This document shows, piece after piece, positions 36,028 to 45,682 of a DNA stretch of 64,000 nucleotides. A program made the translations under genes and the position numbers. The stretch is taken from positions 124,001 to 188,000 of the forward strand of contig NZ_NBYK01000004.1 in NCBI RefSeq assembly GCF_002197985.1, in the 5' to 3' direction. The stretch's first letter is position 1. Every line of letters starts with the position of its first letter. The notes under the pieces are model-generated. The model did not search any database, was not told the DNA's origin, and saw only the letters and a list, made by a program, of their open reading frames with translations. Source of the stretch: Halopseudomonas aestusnigri. GTDB taxonomy: Bacteria; Pseudomonadota; Gammaproteobacteria; Pseudomonadales; Pseudomonadaceae.

Positions 36028-36768
36028 ATGTCAGAGGTAGACAAGCTGTTCGCCAGCCCTGTCAGCAAGGTCGACGATTTTCGCTTCGACGATGCTGTCG
36101 CGCGCGTTTTTCCAGACATGATCAAGCGCTCGGTACCCGGGTACCCCACTATCATTGAAAGCATTGGCGTGATCGCCGGACAGTACGCCCAGCCCGGTAC
36201 CCTGATCTACGATCTCGGCTGCTCGCTCGGTGCAGCGACCCAATCAATGCGCCGCCACCTCCCTCAGAACGGCTGCCGGATCATTGCGGTCGACAACGCC
36301 GAGGCGATGAGCGAACGCTGCAGGGAGTACCTCAGTGCCCAGGACGCCATGCTCGAAGAGGCGATTCCTGCCGAGGTGGTTACCGCCGATATCAACACGC
36401 TGACGCTGCAACCCTGTTCCATGGTGGTGCTGAACTTCACCCTTCAGTTCATCCCCCCCCACCAGCGTCTGGCGCTACTGCAGCGCATCCGCAAGGCCCT
36501 GCTGCCAGGCGGCGTTCTGGTACTGTCAGAAAAGCTCAACTTCACCGACAGCCAGACCCAGAACGCGCTGGAATCGCTGCATTACGCGTTCAAGCGCGCC
36601 AATGGCTACAGCGAGCTGGAGATTGCCCAGAAGCGCACCGCAATCGAGAACGTGATGCGCCCCGACCCCCTGGAAGTTCACCAACAGAGGCTGCGCGACG
36701 CGGGCTTCAGCCACAGCCACCTTTGGTTCCAGTGCCTCAACTTCTGCTCGATGATTGCCCACACGTGA
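36028..36768 (+). CDS. cmoA: Carboxy-S-adenosyl-L-methionine synthase CmoA
   Basis: The 246-residue protein is a Rossmann-fold SAM protein with motif [13 protein letters not shown] and the family segments [11 protein letters not shown] and [10 protein letters not shown]. CmoA makes carboxy-SAM from SAM and prephenate, the donor CmoB uses to form 5-oxyacetyluridine at wobble position 34 of tRNA. Its stop overlaps the GTG start of cmoB (GTGA), so the pair is translationally coupled. The length is normal for the family. Confidence 0.95.
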   Translation: MSEVDKLFASPVSKVDDFRFDDAVARVFPDMIKRSVPGYPTIIESIGVIAGQYAQPGTLIYDLGCSLGAATQSMRRHLPQNGCRIIAVDNAEAMSERCREYLSAQDAMLEEAIPAEVVTADINTLTLQPCSMVVLNFTLQFIPPHQRLALLQRIRKALLPGGVLVLSEKLNFTDSQTQNALESLHYAFKRANGYSELEIAQKRTAIENVMRPDPLEVHQQRLRDAGFSHSHLWFQCLNFCSMIAHT

Positions 36769-37736
36769 TTGATTACACCCCGCTACTCGACACCCTGAAA
36801 TCCACGCCGCTCGCCAGCTGGCACACGACGCTGGCAGAGGGTCTGCAAGCCCGCCTGGCCGAACTGCAGCACGGCGATCTGGAGCGCTGGCAGCAAAGTC
36901 TGCGCAACCTGCCGCCCCTGGACGGCGTGCAGCATGATTTCAGCCGGGGCGTGAAGCTGACCGGCGCCGCTGCGCTGCCGGAAGCCACCCGACAGCAACT
37001 GTACGATGCCCTGCAGGGGTTGCACCCCTGGCGCAAGGGGCCGTTCGACCTGTTCGGGGTGCATATCGACACCGAGTGGCGCTCGGACTGGAAGTGGGAG
37101 CGCGTTGCGCCGCACGTCGACCTGCGTGGACGTCGGGTACTGGATATCGGCTGTGGCAATGGCTACTACATGTGGCGCATGTGGCACGCCGGCGCCGCCA
37201 TGGTGGTCGGAGTCGATCCCAACCTGCTGTTCCTCAATCAGTTCGAGGCGGTAAAGCACTATTTGCCGACAGCGCCGGTCTGGCAGCTACCCTTCACCCT
37301 GGAAGAGCTCCCGGAGCCGACCAGCGCCTTCGACACCGTGTTCTCGATGGGCGTGTTCTACCATCGCCGCTCTCCCATCGACCACCTGCTGCAACTCAAG
37401 GCCTGTCTGCGACCGGGAGGCGAACTGGTGCTTGAAACGCTGGTGGTAGAGGGCGATGAGAACCACTGCCTGCTGCCGGAAGACCGCTACGCGCAGATGC
37501 GCAACGTCTGGTTCCTGCCGTCAGTCCCGATGCTCGAACGCATGTTGCGACGCGCCGGTTTCAGAAACGTGCGCTGCGTTGATCTGAATCAGACCAGCAT
37601 GGAAGAGCAACGCAGTACCGAGTGGATGCGCTTCAACTCGCTGCCATCGTTCCTCGACCCGAACGACAGCAGCAAGACCATCGAAGGCTACCCGGCACCA
37701 TTGCGGGCCACGCTGATCGCAGAGCGCCCCGCCTGA
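36765..37736 (+). CDS. cmoB: tRNA U34 carboxymethyltransferase CmoB
   Basis: The 323-residue protein has motif [16 protein letters not shown] and the family segments [20 protein letters not shown] and [16 protein letters not shown]. It moves the carboxymethyl group from carboxy-SAM to 5-hydroxyuridine 34 of tRNA, widening wobble reading. I place the start at GTG 36765, overlapping the cmoA stop. This gives the expected 323 residues and N-terminus ([11 protein letters not shown]), whereas the upstream ATG 36723 lies within cmoA. The gene ends four bases from the converging thioesterase gene. Confidence 0.95.
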   Translation: MIDYTPLLDTLKSTPLASWHTTLAEGLQARLAELQHGDLERWQQSLRNLPPLDGVQHDFSRGVKLTGAAALPEATRQQLYDALQGLHPWRKGPFDLFGVHIDTEWRSDWKWERVAPHVDLRGRRVLDIGCGNGYYMWRMWHAGAAMVVGVDPNLLFLNQFEAVKHYLPTAPVWQLPFTLEELPEPTSAFDTVFSMGVFYHRRSPIDHLLQLKACLRPGGELVLETLVVEGDENHCLLPEDRYAQMRNVWFLPSVPMLERMLRRAGFRNVRCVDLNQTSMEEQRSTEWMRFNSLPSFLDPNDSSKTIEGYPAPLRATLIAERPA

Positions 37737-37740
37737 GCCG

Positions 37741-38538
37741 TCAACCGAAAACCGTGACGGTCTGGCGACTGATGGCAACCAGCTCGCCCGCCGCATTCCA
37801 GACCATCGCCGCGCAGTGACCGTAGCCATCACGGGCATGCTCGATGGTCGCCTTGTACAACAGCCACTCATCACCGCCAATCACTGGCTGCGGCTGGACG
37901 AATTCGATGGTCCAGGTCAGTGAACTGGCGGGAGCACGCTCCTTGAGGTGCGGCAGCACCGCAGGCGGCCAAACGTCGACCAGTCCAACCAGGTGCACTT
38001 CGTCAAACTGCTCAAAGGTTTCATCAAAGCGCATCCAGCCGCCCATCTCCCGCTTGCGGCTATTGGTGCAGGGGTAATCACCAAAGGTCCAGCGCGTATC
38101 AAAATAGCGCAGGAAGTTGGGCATGACGCCTTCGACATACGGGGTACGCTGACATTCGCTCGCCGGCGGCGCGCTGGGTGCCGGCTCTGCCGCAACGTTG
38201 ACGCTGGACTCACGGCCCGCGCCAAAGCTGCCCTGCACAATGCACATGGTCTGCCCATTCTGCACCGCCCGGCCCAGCACCTGAGTGACGGCTCGGCCCT
38301 CGCGCAGGGTTTCGGTCTGCACCTGCACCGGCTCGCCCGGCTGCACCGGCCCCACAAAGGTGATTGCCAGAGATCGTACCGGCCGGGCGTCGGACAGAGT
38401 GGCCCGCATACCGCGCAGCACCAGCGCAGCCACAAGGCCACCATACCCGGCGCGGCCCTGAGCCCACTCTGGCGGGATGGTGACGGATGCATTGGCGGAC
38501 TGATCAAAGGCCTGAAGCAGAGCGGTGAAGTTCATCAA
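37741..38538 (-). CDS. Acyl-CoA thioesterase family protein (TesB-like double hot-dog)
   Basis: The 265-residue protein has two hot-dog halves: GRAGYGGLVAALVLRGM near residues 28-44 replaces the usual YGGxxxAQA helix, and SLTWTIEFVQP marks the second half near residue 205. Proteins of this type hydrolyse acyl-CoA in the cytoplasm, with substrates rarely known. It starts 49 bases after the 234-residue orphan gene and may be the last member of the ycjX operon. It converges on cmoB with a 4-base gap and no visible terminator between them. Confidence 0.8.
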   Translation of the reverse strand: MMNFTALLQAFDQSANASVTIPPEWAQGRAGYGGLVAALVLRGMRATLSDARPVRSLAITFVGPVQPGEPVQVQTETLREGRAVTQVLGRAVQNGQTMCIVQGSFGAGRESSVNVAAEPAPSAPPASECQRTPYVEGVMPNFLRYFDTRWTFGDYPCTNSRKREMGGWMRFDETFEQFDEVHLVGLVDVWPPAVLPHLKERAPASSLTWTIEFVQPQPVIGGDEWLLYKATIEHARDGYGHCAAMVWNAAGELVAISRQTVTVFG

Positions 38539-38587
38539 ACAAGATCCCTAGCCGTGACAAAGCCGGCTATGTTAGGCCAGCCGCCCG

Positions 38588-39292
38588 TTACTGACCAGCA
38601 TTGCCGTCCGATTCACTCACCCGCAAACCGCACAACCAGCCAAGCGCCATCCAGGCTGCCGGAATATCCGGCCAGTCCTGCGGGCCGGCACCGGCCAGGT
38701 CATAGTCTGGCTCCCCGGCGCGCGCCATCAATCGCTCATACCACCAGCGAACATAGTGTCCCTCCCCGACCGGATATCGATTTGCCAGCTCGGCCCGCAG
38801 CCGCAGGGGCAGCGAGCCAAACAGACGCTCGTCGACTGCCCGGTAAATACGCTGCTCGTTATCCAGATAGGCTGATTCCGCCGCTGCAGCGACCTCAAGC
38901 AAACTGGCCAGAATCCGCAATTGAGTGGCGTATTCACGATGGGGTGTCAGGGGATTGAGCTGGCTGCGCCAGTCAAGCTGCAAACGCTCCAGCGCCTCCA
39001 GCAGGGTCACTGGGCCGGCGCTTGGCGCATCCAGCAGGCTCGCCAGCCAGCGCCGCTGGCGGGGCTCCAGACGCTCCAGCCAGACCAGCAGCTCGGCACT
39101 GCTGGAACCGTCACGGGGTCGCCAGTGCACGGTTTCACCGTCGCCGATAGAAGCCACTCTGGCCATGCGTTCGGGCCAGCCGAGCGGCAACAACTGATCA
39201 CGCAGCCTGCCGAGGTGCTCCCCCAATCTGTCCTGCTGCCGCGCCAGCCAGCGCTCTGCCAGCCAGCGGCGGCGTGATTTATAACCCGCCAT
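38588..39292 (-). CDS. Uncharacterised 234-residue protein, third gene of the ycjX operon
   Basis: I do not recognise this protein. It is soluble-looking, rich in Leu, Arg, Trp and Ala, with a basic N-terminus (KSRRRWLAERWLARQ), no signal peptide and no clear membrane span. The aromatic HYVRWWYERL segment near residue 178 is its most distinctive stretch. Its ATG lies inside the end of the YcjF-like gene (14-base overlap), so it is translationally coupled to that gene and probably acts with it. Homology searches and structure prediction would decide whether it is a family restricted to Pseudomonas relatives. Confidence 0.7.
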   Translation of the reverse strand: MAGYKSRRRWLAERWLARQQDRLGEHLGRLRDQLLPLGWPERMARVASIGDGETVHWRPRDGSSSAELLVWLERLEPRQRRWLASLLDAPSAGPVTLLEALERLQLDWRSQLNPLTPHREYATQLRILASLLEVAAAAESAYLDNEQRIYRAVDERLFGSLPLRLRAELANRYPVGEGHYVRWWYERLMARAGEPDYDLAGAGPQDWPDIPAAWMALGWLCGLRVSESDGNAGQ

Positions 39293-40307
39293 CGATACCG
39301 CGCCCCAGGCGCTCCTTCATCATCCTGATAATGCCCCGATTGTCTTCGACCAGTTGCTGCTTTTCTGCCAACGGTGCCGCACGACTGAGATCCAGCGTGA
39401 AATGCCCCAGCCGGGCACTGTAAAGCCCGACCCCGACACCCTGCCCGATCCGCGCCGCGACCTTTTCCAGCAGGCCCGACAGTAACGAATCACTCAACGC
39501 CCCCATGGCTACCTCGGTGCCACCTGCCAGGGCTATATTACGCAGCACATGGCGCGCCAGGCGCCAGCGACTGAAGCGACCGATAGGCAGTCCGTAGCAG
39601 ACGGCCACCCGTTGCATCAGCCGAATATTTCGCCAGACTACCAGCAACAGATCGATGGCGACCCACGGACTGGACGCCACCAGCACGCCGGTAGCAACCG
39701 ACTCCTGACGGATAATCTGCCGCGCCTGCTGGTCGATCGGCTGGTAGAACTGCAGGTTCAACCGCCTGACCACTTCCTCCGCGCTGTGGGAGCCGTCCAG
39801 CCCCGCACACGCCTGGCGCAAGTTACCGGCCAGCGGTGTATCGGCGTAGACACGCTGCAGGCGGTCCAGCCAGTCGACTGCCAGCCGCTGATCGTGTTCA
39901 GCCATGGCCTGCTGCATTTCGGCGCGCAGTTGCTCCAGTGAGCTCAGACGGTGCCGCTGTCGGCGCAAATCGCGCCAGGCCAGCACCCCGGAGCCGGCCA
40001 GCGCCAGCCCAATGCCACCTACCAACGCCCCCCACAGCGGCTGCCATTGCCACGCCGCCCAGCTCCACTGCCCCCACTGCAGAACGGCGCCGCCAAGCCC
40101 GGCAGCCAGGGCAAGGCGAACAAGCCTGCCAGGCCAGCGACTGGCAGGCGGCGCATTCAGGGTTGACGGCAGCGCCGCTTGCGCGGACTCGGAAAAGGCA
40201 TCTGGCATGGTATCGGCGCTGCCTACTACCTCGGTAGCACGCTCGGTATCGCCCTGCTGCTCGCCCTGCCAGGTATCAATGATGCGGGTTTTCTGTTCGG
40301 TACTCAC
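39279..40307 (-). CDS. ycjF: YcjF/TIGR01620-family inner-membrane protein (DUF697)
   Basis: The 342-residue protein has two membrane segments near residues 62-110 and a C-terminal DUF697-type domain with further hydrophobic helices (near residues 195-270). The start is a GTG that overlaps the ycjX stop (GTGA), so the two are coupled. YcjF and YcjX homologues travel together and are induced by envelope stress in enterics, and their biochemical role is unsettled. It is followed, again with overlap, by an orphan gene. Confidence 0.85.
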   Translation of the reverse strand: MSTEQKTRIIDTWQGEQQGDTERATEVVGSADTMPDAFSESAQAALPSTLNAPPASRWPGRLVRLALAAGLGGAVLQWGQWSWAAWQWQPLWGALVGGIGLALAGSGVLAWRDLRRQRHRLSSLEQLRAEMQQAMAEHDQRLAVDWLDRLQRVYADTPLAGNLRQACAGLDGSHSAEEVVRRLNLQFYQPIDQQARQIIRQESVATGVLVASSPWVAIDLLLVVWRNIRLMQRVAVCYGLPIGRFSRWRLARHVLRNIALAGGTEVAMGALSDSLLSGLLEKVAARIGQGVGVGLYSARLGHFTLDLSRAAPLAEKQQLVEDNRGIIRMMKERLGRGIDGGL

Positions 40308-41665
40308 AGTTGCGCCCCCTCAATCAGCCAGGCCACCAGGTCGTCCATACGGTAATGGGGAAACGGCTCACTGCGATGCAGGCCCGGCGGCGGTCTGAGC
40401 GGCAACAGCTCGGGACTGTTCAGCTGCAGCGACTGCGGCAGGTGTGCAGGAATGCTGCCCGGCCGGTAGCGAACCCAGCCTTCCTGCCCTTCCAGCCCGG
40501 CAACCAGATTCTCACCTTCCTGACGGGTTGCCCGGATAGCCGATAACGGCAGACCGAGAACCTCCACACCGCCATGACGCACATCAGCCAGGCGATCCAG
40601 CATCAGGTCCTCCAGGCACTGCTGCACCGAGCGCTGCTGCTCGGGGCTGACCTTGTCGACCTTGGTTGCGCAGAAGGCCAGCCGGCGAATACGCGGACGG
40701 AACCGCAGCAACCGTGCCAGCAGGCCACTGCGGCCATAATCGAAGCTCGACAGCACCGCTTCCATTGCATCGCGAAGATCAGCCAGCGCCGCTTCGCCGG
40801 CATCCATCGGACCGAGCATATCGACCAGCAACACCTGCTGATCCAGGTGGCGGAAATGCTCGTCATAGAAACCACGTACCAGATAATCGCGGTAGTAGTT
40901 GAAACGCGCCGCACAGACGCTAAACCAGCTGCTATCGCTCTCGCTGCTGTGCCGATTGGCCCTCAGCAGCGGAATAAACTGCAGCATCTGTTCGGCTACC
41001 CCGCTTCCCGGCTGCAGGAAACGGGCAGGCTGGTTGCGCGACAGCCCGGCGTCGCGACGGCAACGCAGCAGAAACTCGGTCCAGGCGTCCTTCAGCGCGG
41101 CCAGCTGAGCGGCGTCCGCCGGCGCCGCCGGATCGATGTTCAGCAGGGTCTGGCGCAATTCGCCGGCCAGCGAACGTCGCGGCTCCTGCTCCAGCCACTG
41201 CGCCATCTGCTCGCACCATTGCCCGTAATCGAGTTGCAGCAACGGCAGGTCCAGCAGCCACTCGCCCGGATAGTCGAGAATGTCGATGCGGACCTGGCGT
41301 ACAGGCTGCACCTTGCGCAACAGCCCCTGGGGGCGAAAGCGAAGGTCAATCACCACCCGTGACAGGTCACTGGTCGAGTCCGGCCAGCGCGCAGGCACGG
41401 AAGACAGGGCGGCCAGCGCATCGAGATAAGGGAAAGGCTGCTCGACGTTCTCGCGCTGCCAGCGCACCGACTCCAGCCGGTCAAAGGGTGCCCGCCTGGC
41501 CAGCAGGCCCTTGCCATGATTCTCCAGCTGATTGATCAAACTGGTAATAAAGGTGGTTTTACCCGCACCACTGAGGCCGGTCACACCAACACGCAGCCGC
41601 TGCTGGCCAAGTGTCTCTGCGCGCTGGGCCACTTGCTTGAACCAGTTCGCACTTTTATTTTGCAC
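40304..41665 (-). CDS. ycjX: YcjX-family P-loop protein (DUF463)
   Basis: The about 453-residue protein has the Walker A motif GLSGAGKT near residues 30-37 and the ILDYPGEWLLDLPLL and VDMLGPMDAG segments typical of the DUF463 GTPase-like family. It has no membrane span and probably works at the membrane through YcjF. The open frame begins with a TTG at 41683 that has no ribosome site, whereas GTG 41665 has GGAG ten bases ahead and is preferred. It is divergent from the TM2 gene, with 76 bases between them. Confidence 0.88.
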   Translation of the reverse strand: MQNKSANWFKQVAQRAETLGQQRLRVGVTGLSGAGKTTFITSLINQLENHGKGLLARRAPFDRLESVRWQRENVEQPFPYLDALAALSSVPARWPDSTSDLSRVVIDLRFRPQGLLRKVQPVRQVRIDILDYPGEWLLDLPLLQLDYGQWCEQMAQWLEQEPRRSLAGELRQTLLNIDPAAPADAAQLAALKDAWTEFLLRCRRDAGLSRNQPARFLQPGSGVAEQMLQFIPLLRANRHSSESDSSWFSVCAARFNYYRDYLVRGFYDEHFRHLDQQVLLVDMLGPMDAGEAALADLRDAMEAVLSSFDYGRSGLLARLLRFRPRIRRLAFCATKVDKVSPEQQRSVQQCLEDLMLDRLADVRHGGVEVLGLPLSAIRATRQEGENLVAGLEGQEGWVRYRPGSIPAHLPQSLQLNSPELLPLRPPPGLHRSEPFPHYRMDDLVAWLIEGAQL

Positions 41666-41741
41666 GCTGCAGGCACTCCACAAATCGTTTATGGTCTATG
41701 ACCAGTATTACACACCCACTTTTGCAGAGAGGCACCCCCGC

Positions 41742-42143
41742 ATGGCGTATTCGGATACTCACAGCAAGGCAATCGGCTACCTGCTATGGATATTCGGATT
41801 CATGGGGGCTCACCGCTTCTACTACGGAAAACCCTGGACCGGCACCCTGTGGTTTTTCACCCTGGGGCTGTTCTTCATCGGCTGGATCATTGACCTGTTC
41901 CTGATCCCTGGCATGGACCGTGAGGCTGATCGACGGTTCCGCACCGGCCCCATCAACTTCAACCTGACCTGGATTCTGCTGACGTTCCTCGGCATCTTCG
42001 GCGCGCACAGGCTGTATATGGGCAAGTGGGTTACGGCGATCATCTACTTTTTCACCGGCGGCCTGTTTCTGATTGGTGTGCTCTATGACTACTGGACGCT
42101 GAACGAGCAGATTTCCGTCGAAAACATGCGCCGCGAGTGGTAA
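41742..42143 (+). CDS. TM2-domain membrane protein
   Basis: The 133-residue protein has two TM2-type repeats, each a pair of helices with the FGxHRxYxGK signature: GAHRFYYGK near residues 23-31 and GAHRLYMGK near 88-96. The expected topology is four membrane spans with both ends on one side. TM2 proteins are widespread and without an agreed function in bacteria. ATG 41742 has GAGAGG upstream, and the longer frame from 41532 overlaps ycjX antisense and is not used. It is monocistronic, ending 15 bases from the converging pump operon. Confidence 0.85.
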   Translation: MAYSDTHSKAIGYLLWIFGFMGAHRFYYGKPWTGTLWFFTLGLFFIGWIIDLFLIPGMDREADRRFRTGPINFNLTWILLTFLGIFGAHRLYMGKWVTAIIYFFTGGLFLIGVLYDYWTLNEQISVENMRREW

Positions 42144-42158
42144 GCGGCGCACGATCAC

Positions 42159-43706
42159 TCATAGATCGACGGGCTCGGCGCTCGCCGTACTTTGGTGCCG
42201 AGTCGGCTTCAAAAGCAGCAGCAACGGAAACGCACTGAGTGTGATCCACATCATCAGGCGAAAATCCTGCAGGTATGCGAGTGTCGCGGCCTGTCTGGTT
42301 ACTTCACCATTTACCCTTGCCAACCCTGCTGCCGAATCCAGACTGTAAGCCCCCTGCTCCACGGCCTGCTGCAACGCCGGGCTGAACGGGTTGATGTAAT
42401 CACTGAACGCCGCATGGTTGATCTGCGTACGCTGGGCGAGAAATGTCACCACAACCGAAATACCGATGCTGCTGCCAATATTGCGCACAAGGCTGAACAG
42501 GGCCGTGGCATCGTTTCGATAACGTGGTATCAAGGTACTGAACGCCAGCGTCGACAGTGGCACGAATACAAACCCCAGACCGAATCCCTGGGTAATGCCG
42601 GTTCGAATAATATCGAAGCGACTGACATTCAGATTGAACAGCGTCATTTCCCACAGCGAAAAACAGGTCAACCCCAAGCCCAACCCAATCAGCCAGCGCG
42701 CATCCACCCGTCCCGACAACCGGCCGACGATCATCATCGCAACCATGGTGCCGACGCCACGGGGAGCCAGTACCAGACCCACATCGATCACCGGATAGTG
42801 CTTCAGGTTCTGCAGAAAAGGCGGCAACAGCGCCATGGTCGCAAGCAGGATGATGCCAATGACAAAAATCATCATCAGTCCGACCGAGAGATTTCGGTCC
42901 CTGAACATCTGCGGCTCAAGAAAGGGATGCTCGCGGCGGGTCAGGATATGCACTACAAACAAATACATACCGAGTACGGCCAGAACCGCCTCAATCCAGA
43001 CTTCAGGGCTGGCAAACCAGTCCAGAGTCTCTCCACGGTCCAGCATCATTTGCAGCGCACCGATCCCCAGGGCCAGGAGCAGGAAGCCCGTCAAATCAAA
43101 ACGCCGACCACGGTTTGTCTCGGTTTCCGGCAGAAAGGCAACCAACCCCAGCCAGGCCAGAATGCCAAACGGCACGTTGATGTAAAACACCCAGCGCCAG
43201 TTGTAATACTCGGTCAACCAGCCACCGAGCGACGGCCCCAGGATCGGTCCCACCATGACGCCGACACCCCAGATCGCCATCGCCGAGCCGTGTTTCTCCG
43301 GTGGGTAGGTGTCCAGCATGACCGACTGCGACAACGGCACCAATGCTGCACCAAACACCCCTTGCAACAGGCGAAACAGGACTATCTGCTCAAGGCTCTG
43401 GGCCGCCCCGCAAAGCATCGAGGCCAATGTAAAACCGACCACAGAGGTGAGCAGCACACGCTTGCGACCGAAACGGCTGCTGAGTATGCCGGTCAGCGGC
43501 ATGCAGATGGCTGCGGCAACGATGTAGGACGTAAGCACCCAGGATATCTGGTCCTGGGTCGCCCCCATGGCGCCCTGCATGTGCGGCAGCGCCACGTTGG
43601 CGATAGTGGTATCGAGCGCCTGCATAATGGTCGCCAGCATCACAGAGAGCGTAATCAGGCCTCGCCTGACTCCCGCTCCAGCACCTTGCATTGCCGCTGC
43701 ACTCAT
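42159..43706 (-). CDS. DHA2-family MFS drug:H+ antiporter (EmrB-like)
   Basis: The 515-residue protein has 14 predicted membrane helices. It opens with LDTTIANVALPHMQGAMGATQDQISWVLTSYIVA, motif A appears as GILSSRFGRKR, and GPILGPSLGGWL matches motif C of the DHA2/EmrB group. With the membrane-fusion protein encoded ten bases upstream, and an outer-membrane channel encoded elsewhere, it should form a tripartite proton-driven exporter of hydrophobic compounds. The last gene of a MarR-EmrA-EmrB-type operon. Confidence 0.9.
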   Translation of the reverse strand: MSAAAMQGAGAGVRRGLITLSVMLATIMQALDTTIANVALPHMQGAMGATQDQISWVLTSYIVAAAICMPLTGILSSRFGRKRVLLTSVVGFTLASMLCGAAQSLEQIVLFRLLQGVFGAALVPLSQSVMLDTYPPEKHGSAMAIWGVGVMVGPILGPSLGGWLTEYYNWRWVFYINVPFGILAWLGLVAFLPETETNRGRRFDLTGFLLLALGIGALQMMLDRGETLDWFASPEVWIEAVLAVLGMYLFVVHILTRREHPFLEPQMFRDRNLSVGLMMIFVIGIILLATMALLPPFLQNLKHYPVIDVGLVLAPRGVGTMVAMMIVGRLSGRVDARWLIGLGLGLTCFSLWEMTLFNLNVSRFDIIRTGITQGFGLGFVFVPLSTLAFSTLIPRYRNDATALFSLVRNIGSSIGISVVVTFLAQRTQINHAAFSDYINPFSPALQQAVEQGAYSLDSAAGLARVNGEVTRQAATLAYLQDFRLMMWITLSAFPLLLLLKPTRHQSTASAEPVDL

Positions 43707-43716
43707 CCGTTATGCC

Positions 43717-44784
43717 TCAGAGCGTCAGCCCAAGCAGACTGCGCCGATGGCCGGTATCAACCTCGACCAGGCTACTCAGCCCTGCCAGCAATACCGGGCT
43801 GTCCGCCGTGCGCTCCAGGCGAATGCGGACCGGCACCCGCTGAACAATCTTGACCCAGTTGCCGGTCGCGTTCTGCGCCGGGATCACCGAAAATTCCGAC
43901 CCGGTAGCTGGACTCAAGCTCTCGACCACGCCGTGCCAGACCACATCCGGATAGACATCAATCCGCACCTCGACCGGTTGCCCCGGACGGACGTAGGTAA
44001 GGTCGGTTTCAGGAAAATTGGCTTCGATCCAAGGCCTCTCCGAACCGACCAGCGCGGCGGCCATGCTACCGGCCCGCAGATACTGACCCGGCTTGGGCAA
44101 GTTGCTGACGCTACCCGTCAGAGAAGCCCCTACCGTGGTGCGCCTCAAATCCAGCTGCGCCTCGTCCAGCTCGGCCTGGGCAGCCCGATAGCGGGGATGC
44201 TCCTCCAGCGGAGTATCAATGCTTCCCCCCAGCATCTGTGCCAGTCGCTCCAACTCCTGCTGCAGAACGCTTACCTCCTGACGGGCAAGCGCATTGGCCT
44301 GCTGCGCACTGTCGAACGCCGCAGCCGAGATGTACTGCTTGTCTCGCAGACTGGATTGACGCTGCTCCTCGCGTCCGGCAAAGCTGACGCGGGTGCGCTG
44401 AAGCGCAAGCTGCGCCTCGGTTTCGTGATAATTCGCCTTGAGTGCAGCAAGGTCGGCACGGACCTGGGCCAACTGAGCCTTCGCCTTGCTCACTGCGATC
44501 TCGAAGGGCGCCGGGTCAATGCGAAACAGGGGTTGTCCGGCGTCGACCATCTGGTTTTCCCGCACCAGCACCTCTACCACCGTACCCGATACCTGAGCGC
44601 TGACGGGCACCTTGTCGGCACGCACATAGGCGTTGTCGGTTTCGATATAGCGCCCCCCATTGAGGTACATCATCGCCCCTGCCGCCAGCAGCAAGCCAGG
44701 CAGCACGAGCATGAAAAAGAAACGGCGGCGCCCATTTCCCGGCGCCGGGCCGGAGGTGTTGAAATTATCGGTATGGTCGGTCAT
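43717..44784 (-). CDS. HlyD-family membrane-fusion protein (EmrA-like)
   Basis: The 355-residue protein has one N-terminal membrane span (about residues 22-42), a first lipoyl half (TDNAYVRADKVPVSAQVSGTV), an alpha-hairpin of about 110 residues and a second lipoyl/beta-barrel part. It links the EmrB-like pump to an outer-membrane channel. I prefer ATG 44784 (MTDHTDNFN) over the frame start at 44826, which leaves little room after the marR stop. The ribosome site is weak in both cases. It has no signal peptide beyond the anchor. Confidence 0.88.
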   Translation of the reverse strand: MTDHTDNFNTSGPAPGNGRRRFFFMLVLPGLLLAAGAMMYLNGGRYIETDNAYVRADKVPVSAQVSGTVVEVLVRENQMVDAGQPLFRIDPAPFEIAVSKAKAQLAQVRADLAALKANYHETEAQLALQRTRVSFAGREEQRQSSLRDKQYISAAAFDSAQQANALARQEVSVLQQELERLAQMLGGSIDTPLEEHPRYRAAQAELDEAQLDLRRTTVGASLTGSVSNLPKPGQYLRAGSMAAALVGSERPWIEANFPETDLTYVRPGQPVEVRIDVYPDVVWHGVVESLSPATGSEFSVIPAQNATGNWVKIVQRVPVRIRLERTADSPVLLAGLSSLVEVDTGHRRSLLGLTL

Positions 44785-44818
44785 GCGGTACGTCCGTAAG
44801 TCACAGTCAACTGGCTGC

Positions 44819-45247
44819 TCAGGCAAGCAGGCGTTCGCGAATATGGGCCAGTGCCTTCATCAGCACCGCCACCTCTTCTTCAGTCAGGCCATCGAGTAAT
44901 CGAGCGGTTATCACATCGCTGAGTTGCTCAAACATCTCCATATAAGGTTGCGCGGCCGGCCGTAAATACAGCTGAAACGCTCGCCGATCAGCAGGTGATT
45001 TACGCCGCTCGATCAACCCCAGCGACTCCAGCTGATCCAGCAGGCGGGTCAGCGTGATCGGCTTGATTTCCAGCACGTCGGCCAGCTCGACCTGACGTAC
45101 TCCTTCCGACCGCGCGATATACACCAGCACCCGGGACTGCGCCTGAGTCAGAGCATGATCACCGCGCTCGGCCTGAAACTGCCGCCGCAACAAGCGATAA
45201 ACATCGGCCACCAGAAACCCGAGTCGAAGCTTGGGAAGCATAGTCAT
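44819..45247 (-). CDS. MarR-family transcriptional regulator
   Basis: The 142-residue protein has a winged helix-turn-helix at about residues 45-100 (RQVELADVLEIKPITLTRLLDQLESLGLIERRKSPADRR). Dimerising helices lie at both ends. It heads a three-gene operon with an EmrAB-type pump, and by analogy with EmrR/MprA should repress it until a phenolic or hydrophobic ligand binds. I place the start at ATG 45247 (MTMLPKL), with an ATG two codons later also possible. The upstream frame to 45292 runs through the A+T-rich promoter region. Confidence 0.88.
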   Translation of the reverse strand: MTMLPKLRLGFLVADVYRLLRRQFQAERGDHALTQAQSRVLVYIARSEGVRQVELADVLEIKPITLTRLLDQLESLGLIERRKSPADRRAFQLYLRPAAQPYMEMFEQLSDVITARLLDGLTEEEVAVLMKALAHIRERLLA

Positions 45248-45321
45248 GCACCACTTATAGTAAGCAATACGTACAATATAGGCAGGTAACAAAATGTGTC
45301 AACGGTGTTACCCGGGCAAAT

Positions 45322-45349
45322 AAAAAAGCCGTCGCGTTAGCGACGGCTT
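45322..45349 (-). terminator. Rho-independent terminator of the rnd-ycgL operon
   Basis: GCCGTCGC (45328-45335) pairs with GCGACGGC (45340-45347) around a GTTA loop and is followed on the minus strand by six T residues. It lies 39 bases after the ycgL stop and upstream of the marR promoter. Confidence 0.93.
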
Positions 45350-45388
45350 GGGGAGCAACCTGCAGAGCCGGGTTAAATCAGAGCTCAA

Positions 45389-45682
45389 TCAGATCGGGTC
45401 ATTCCGATTCAGCAACTCCGGCGGCAGATGCTGAATATAGTCATCTTCCTGCGGCGGCATTTGCAGGTGAAAGCCCTGCTCCTTCAGGTTTTGCAACACA
45501 GTAAGGATGTCTTCCTGAGCCAGCTTACGCTCCTCATGCAACACCAGATCCATCGCATGCTCACCCCGCCCGAACAACTGCAGCAACGCCTCGGGCAGTT
45601 CGCTCAAGCCCTTTTCCCGGGGCACATACAGATACATGCCCTGCTTTTTCGTGCTCCGAAAGATCGAACACAACACTTTCAT
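45389..45682 (-). CDS. ycgL: YcgL-domain protein (DUF709)
   Basis: The 97-residue protein is a small soluble YcgL domain with the family N-terminus [20 protein letters not shown] and the segment [10 protein letters not shown]. The function is unknown. The ATG overlaps the rnd stop by four bases (ATGA), so it is translationally coupled to RNase D, as in many gammaproteobacteria, and an RNA-related role is possible but unproven. Confidence 0.9.
   Translation of the reverse strand: MKVLCSIFRSTKKQGMYLYVPREKGLSELPEALLQLFGRGEHAMDLVLHEERKLAQEDILTVLQNLKEQGFHLQMPPQEDDYIQHLPPELLNRNDPI

Noticed and set aside
41532-41741. N-terminal extension of the TM2 gene overlapping ycjX
   Set aside because: ATG 41742 has a ribosome site and begins the TM2 domain. 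The upstream part is antisense to the YcjX P-loop.
45248-45321. Operator palindrome for the MarR-type regulator
   Set aside because: A TACGTA core is present in an A+T-rich promoter, but the flanks are not clearly symmetric, so no operator is annotated.
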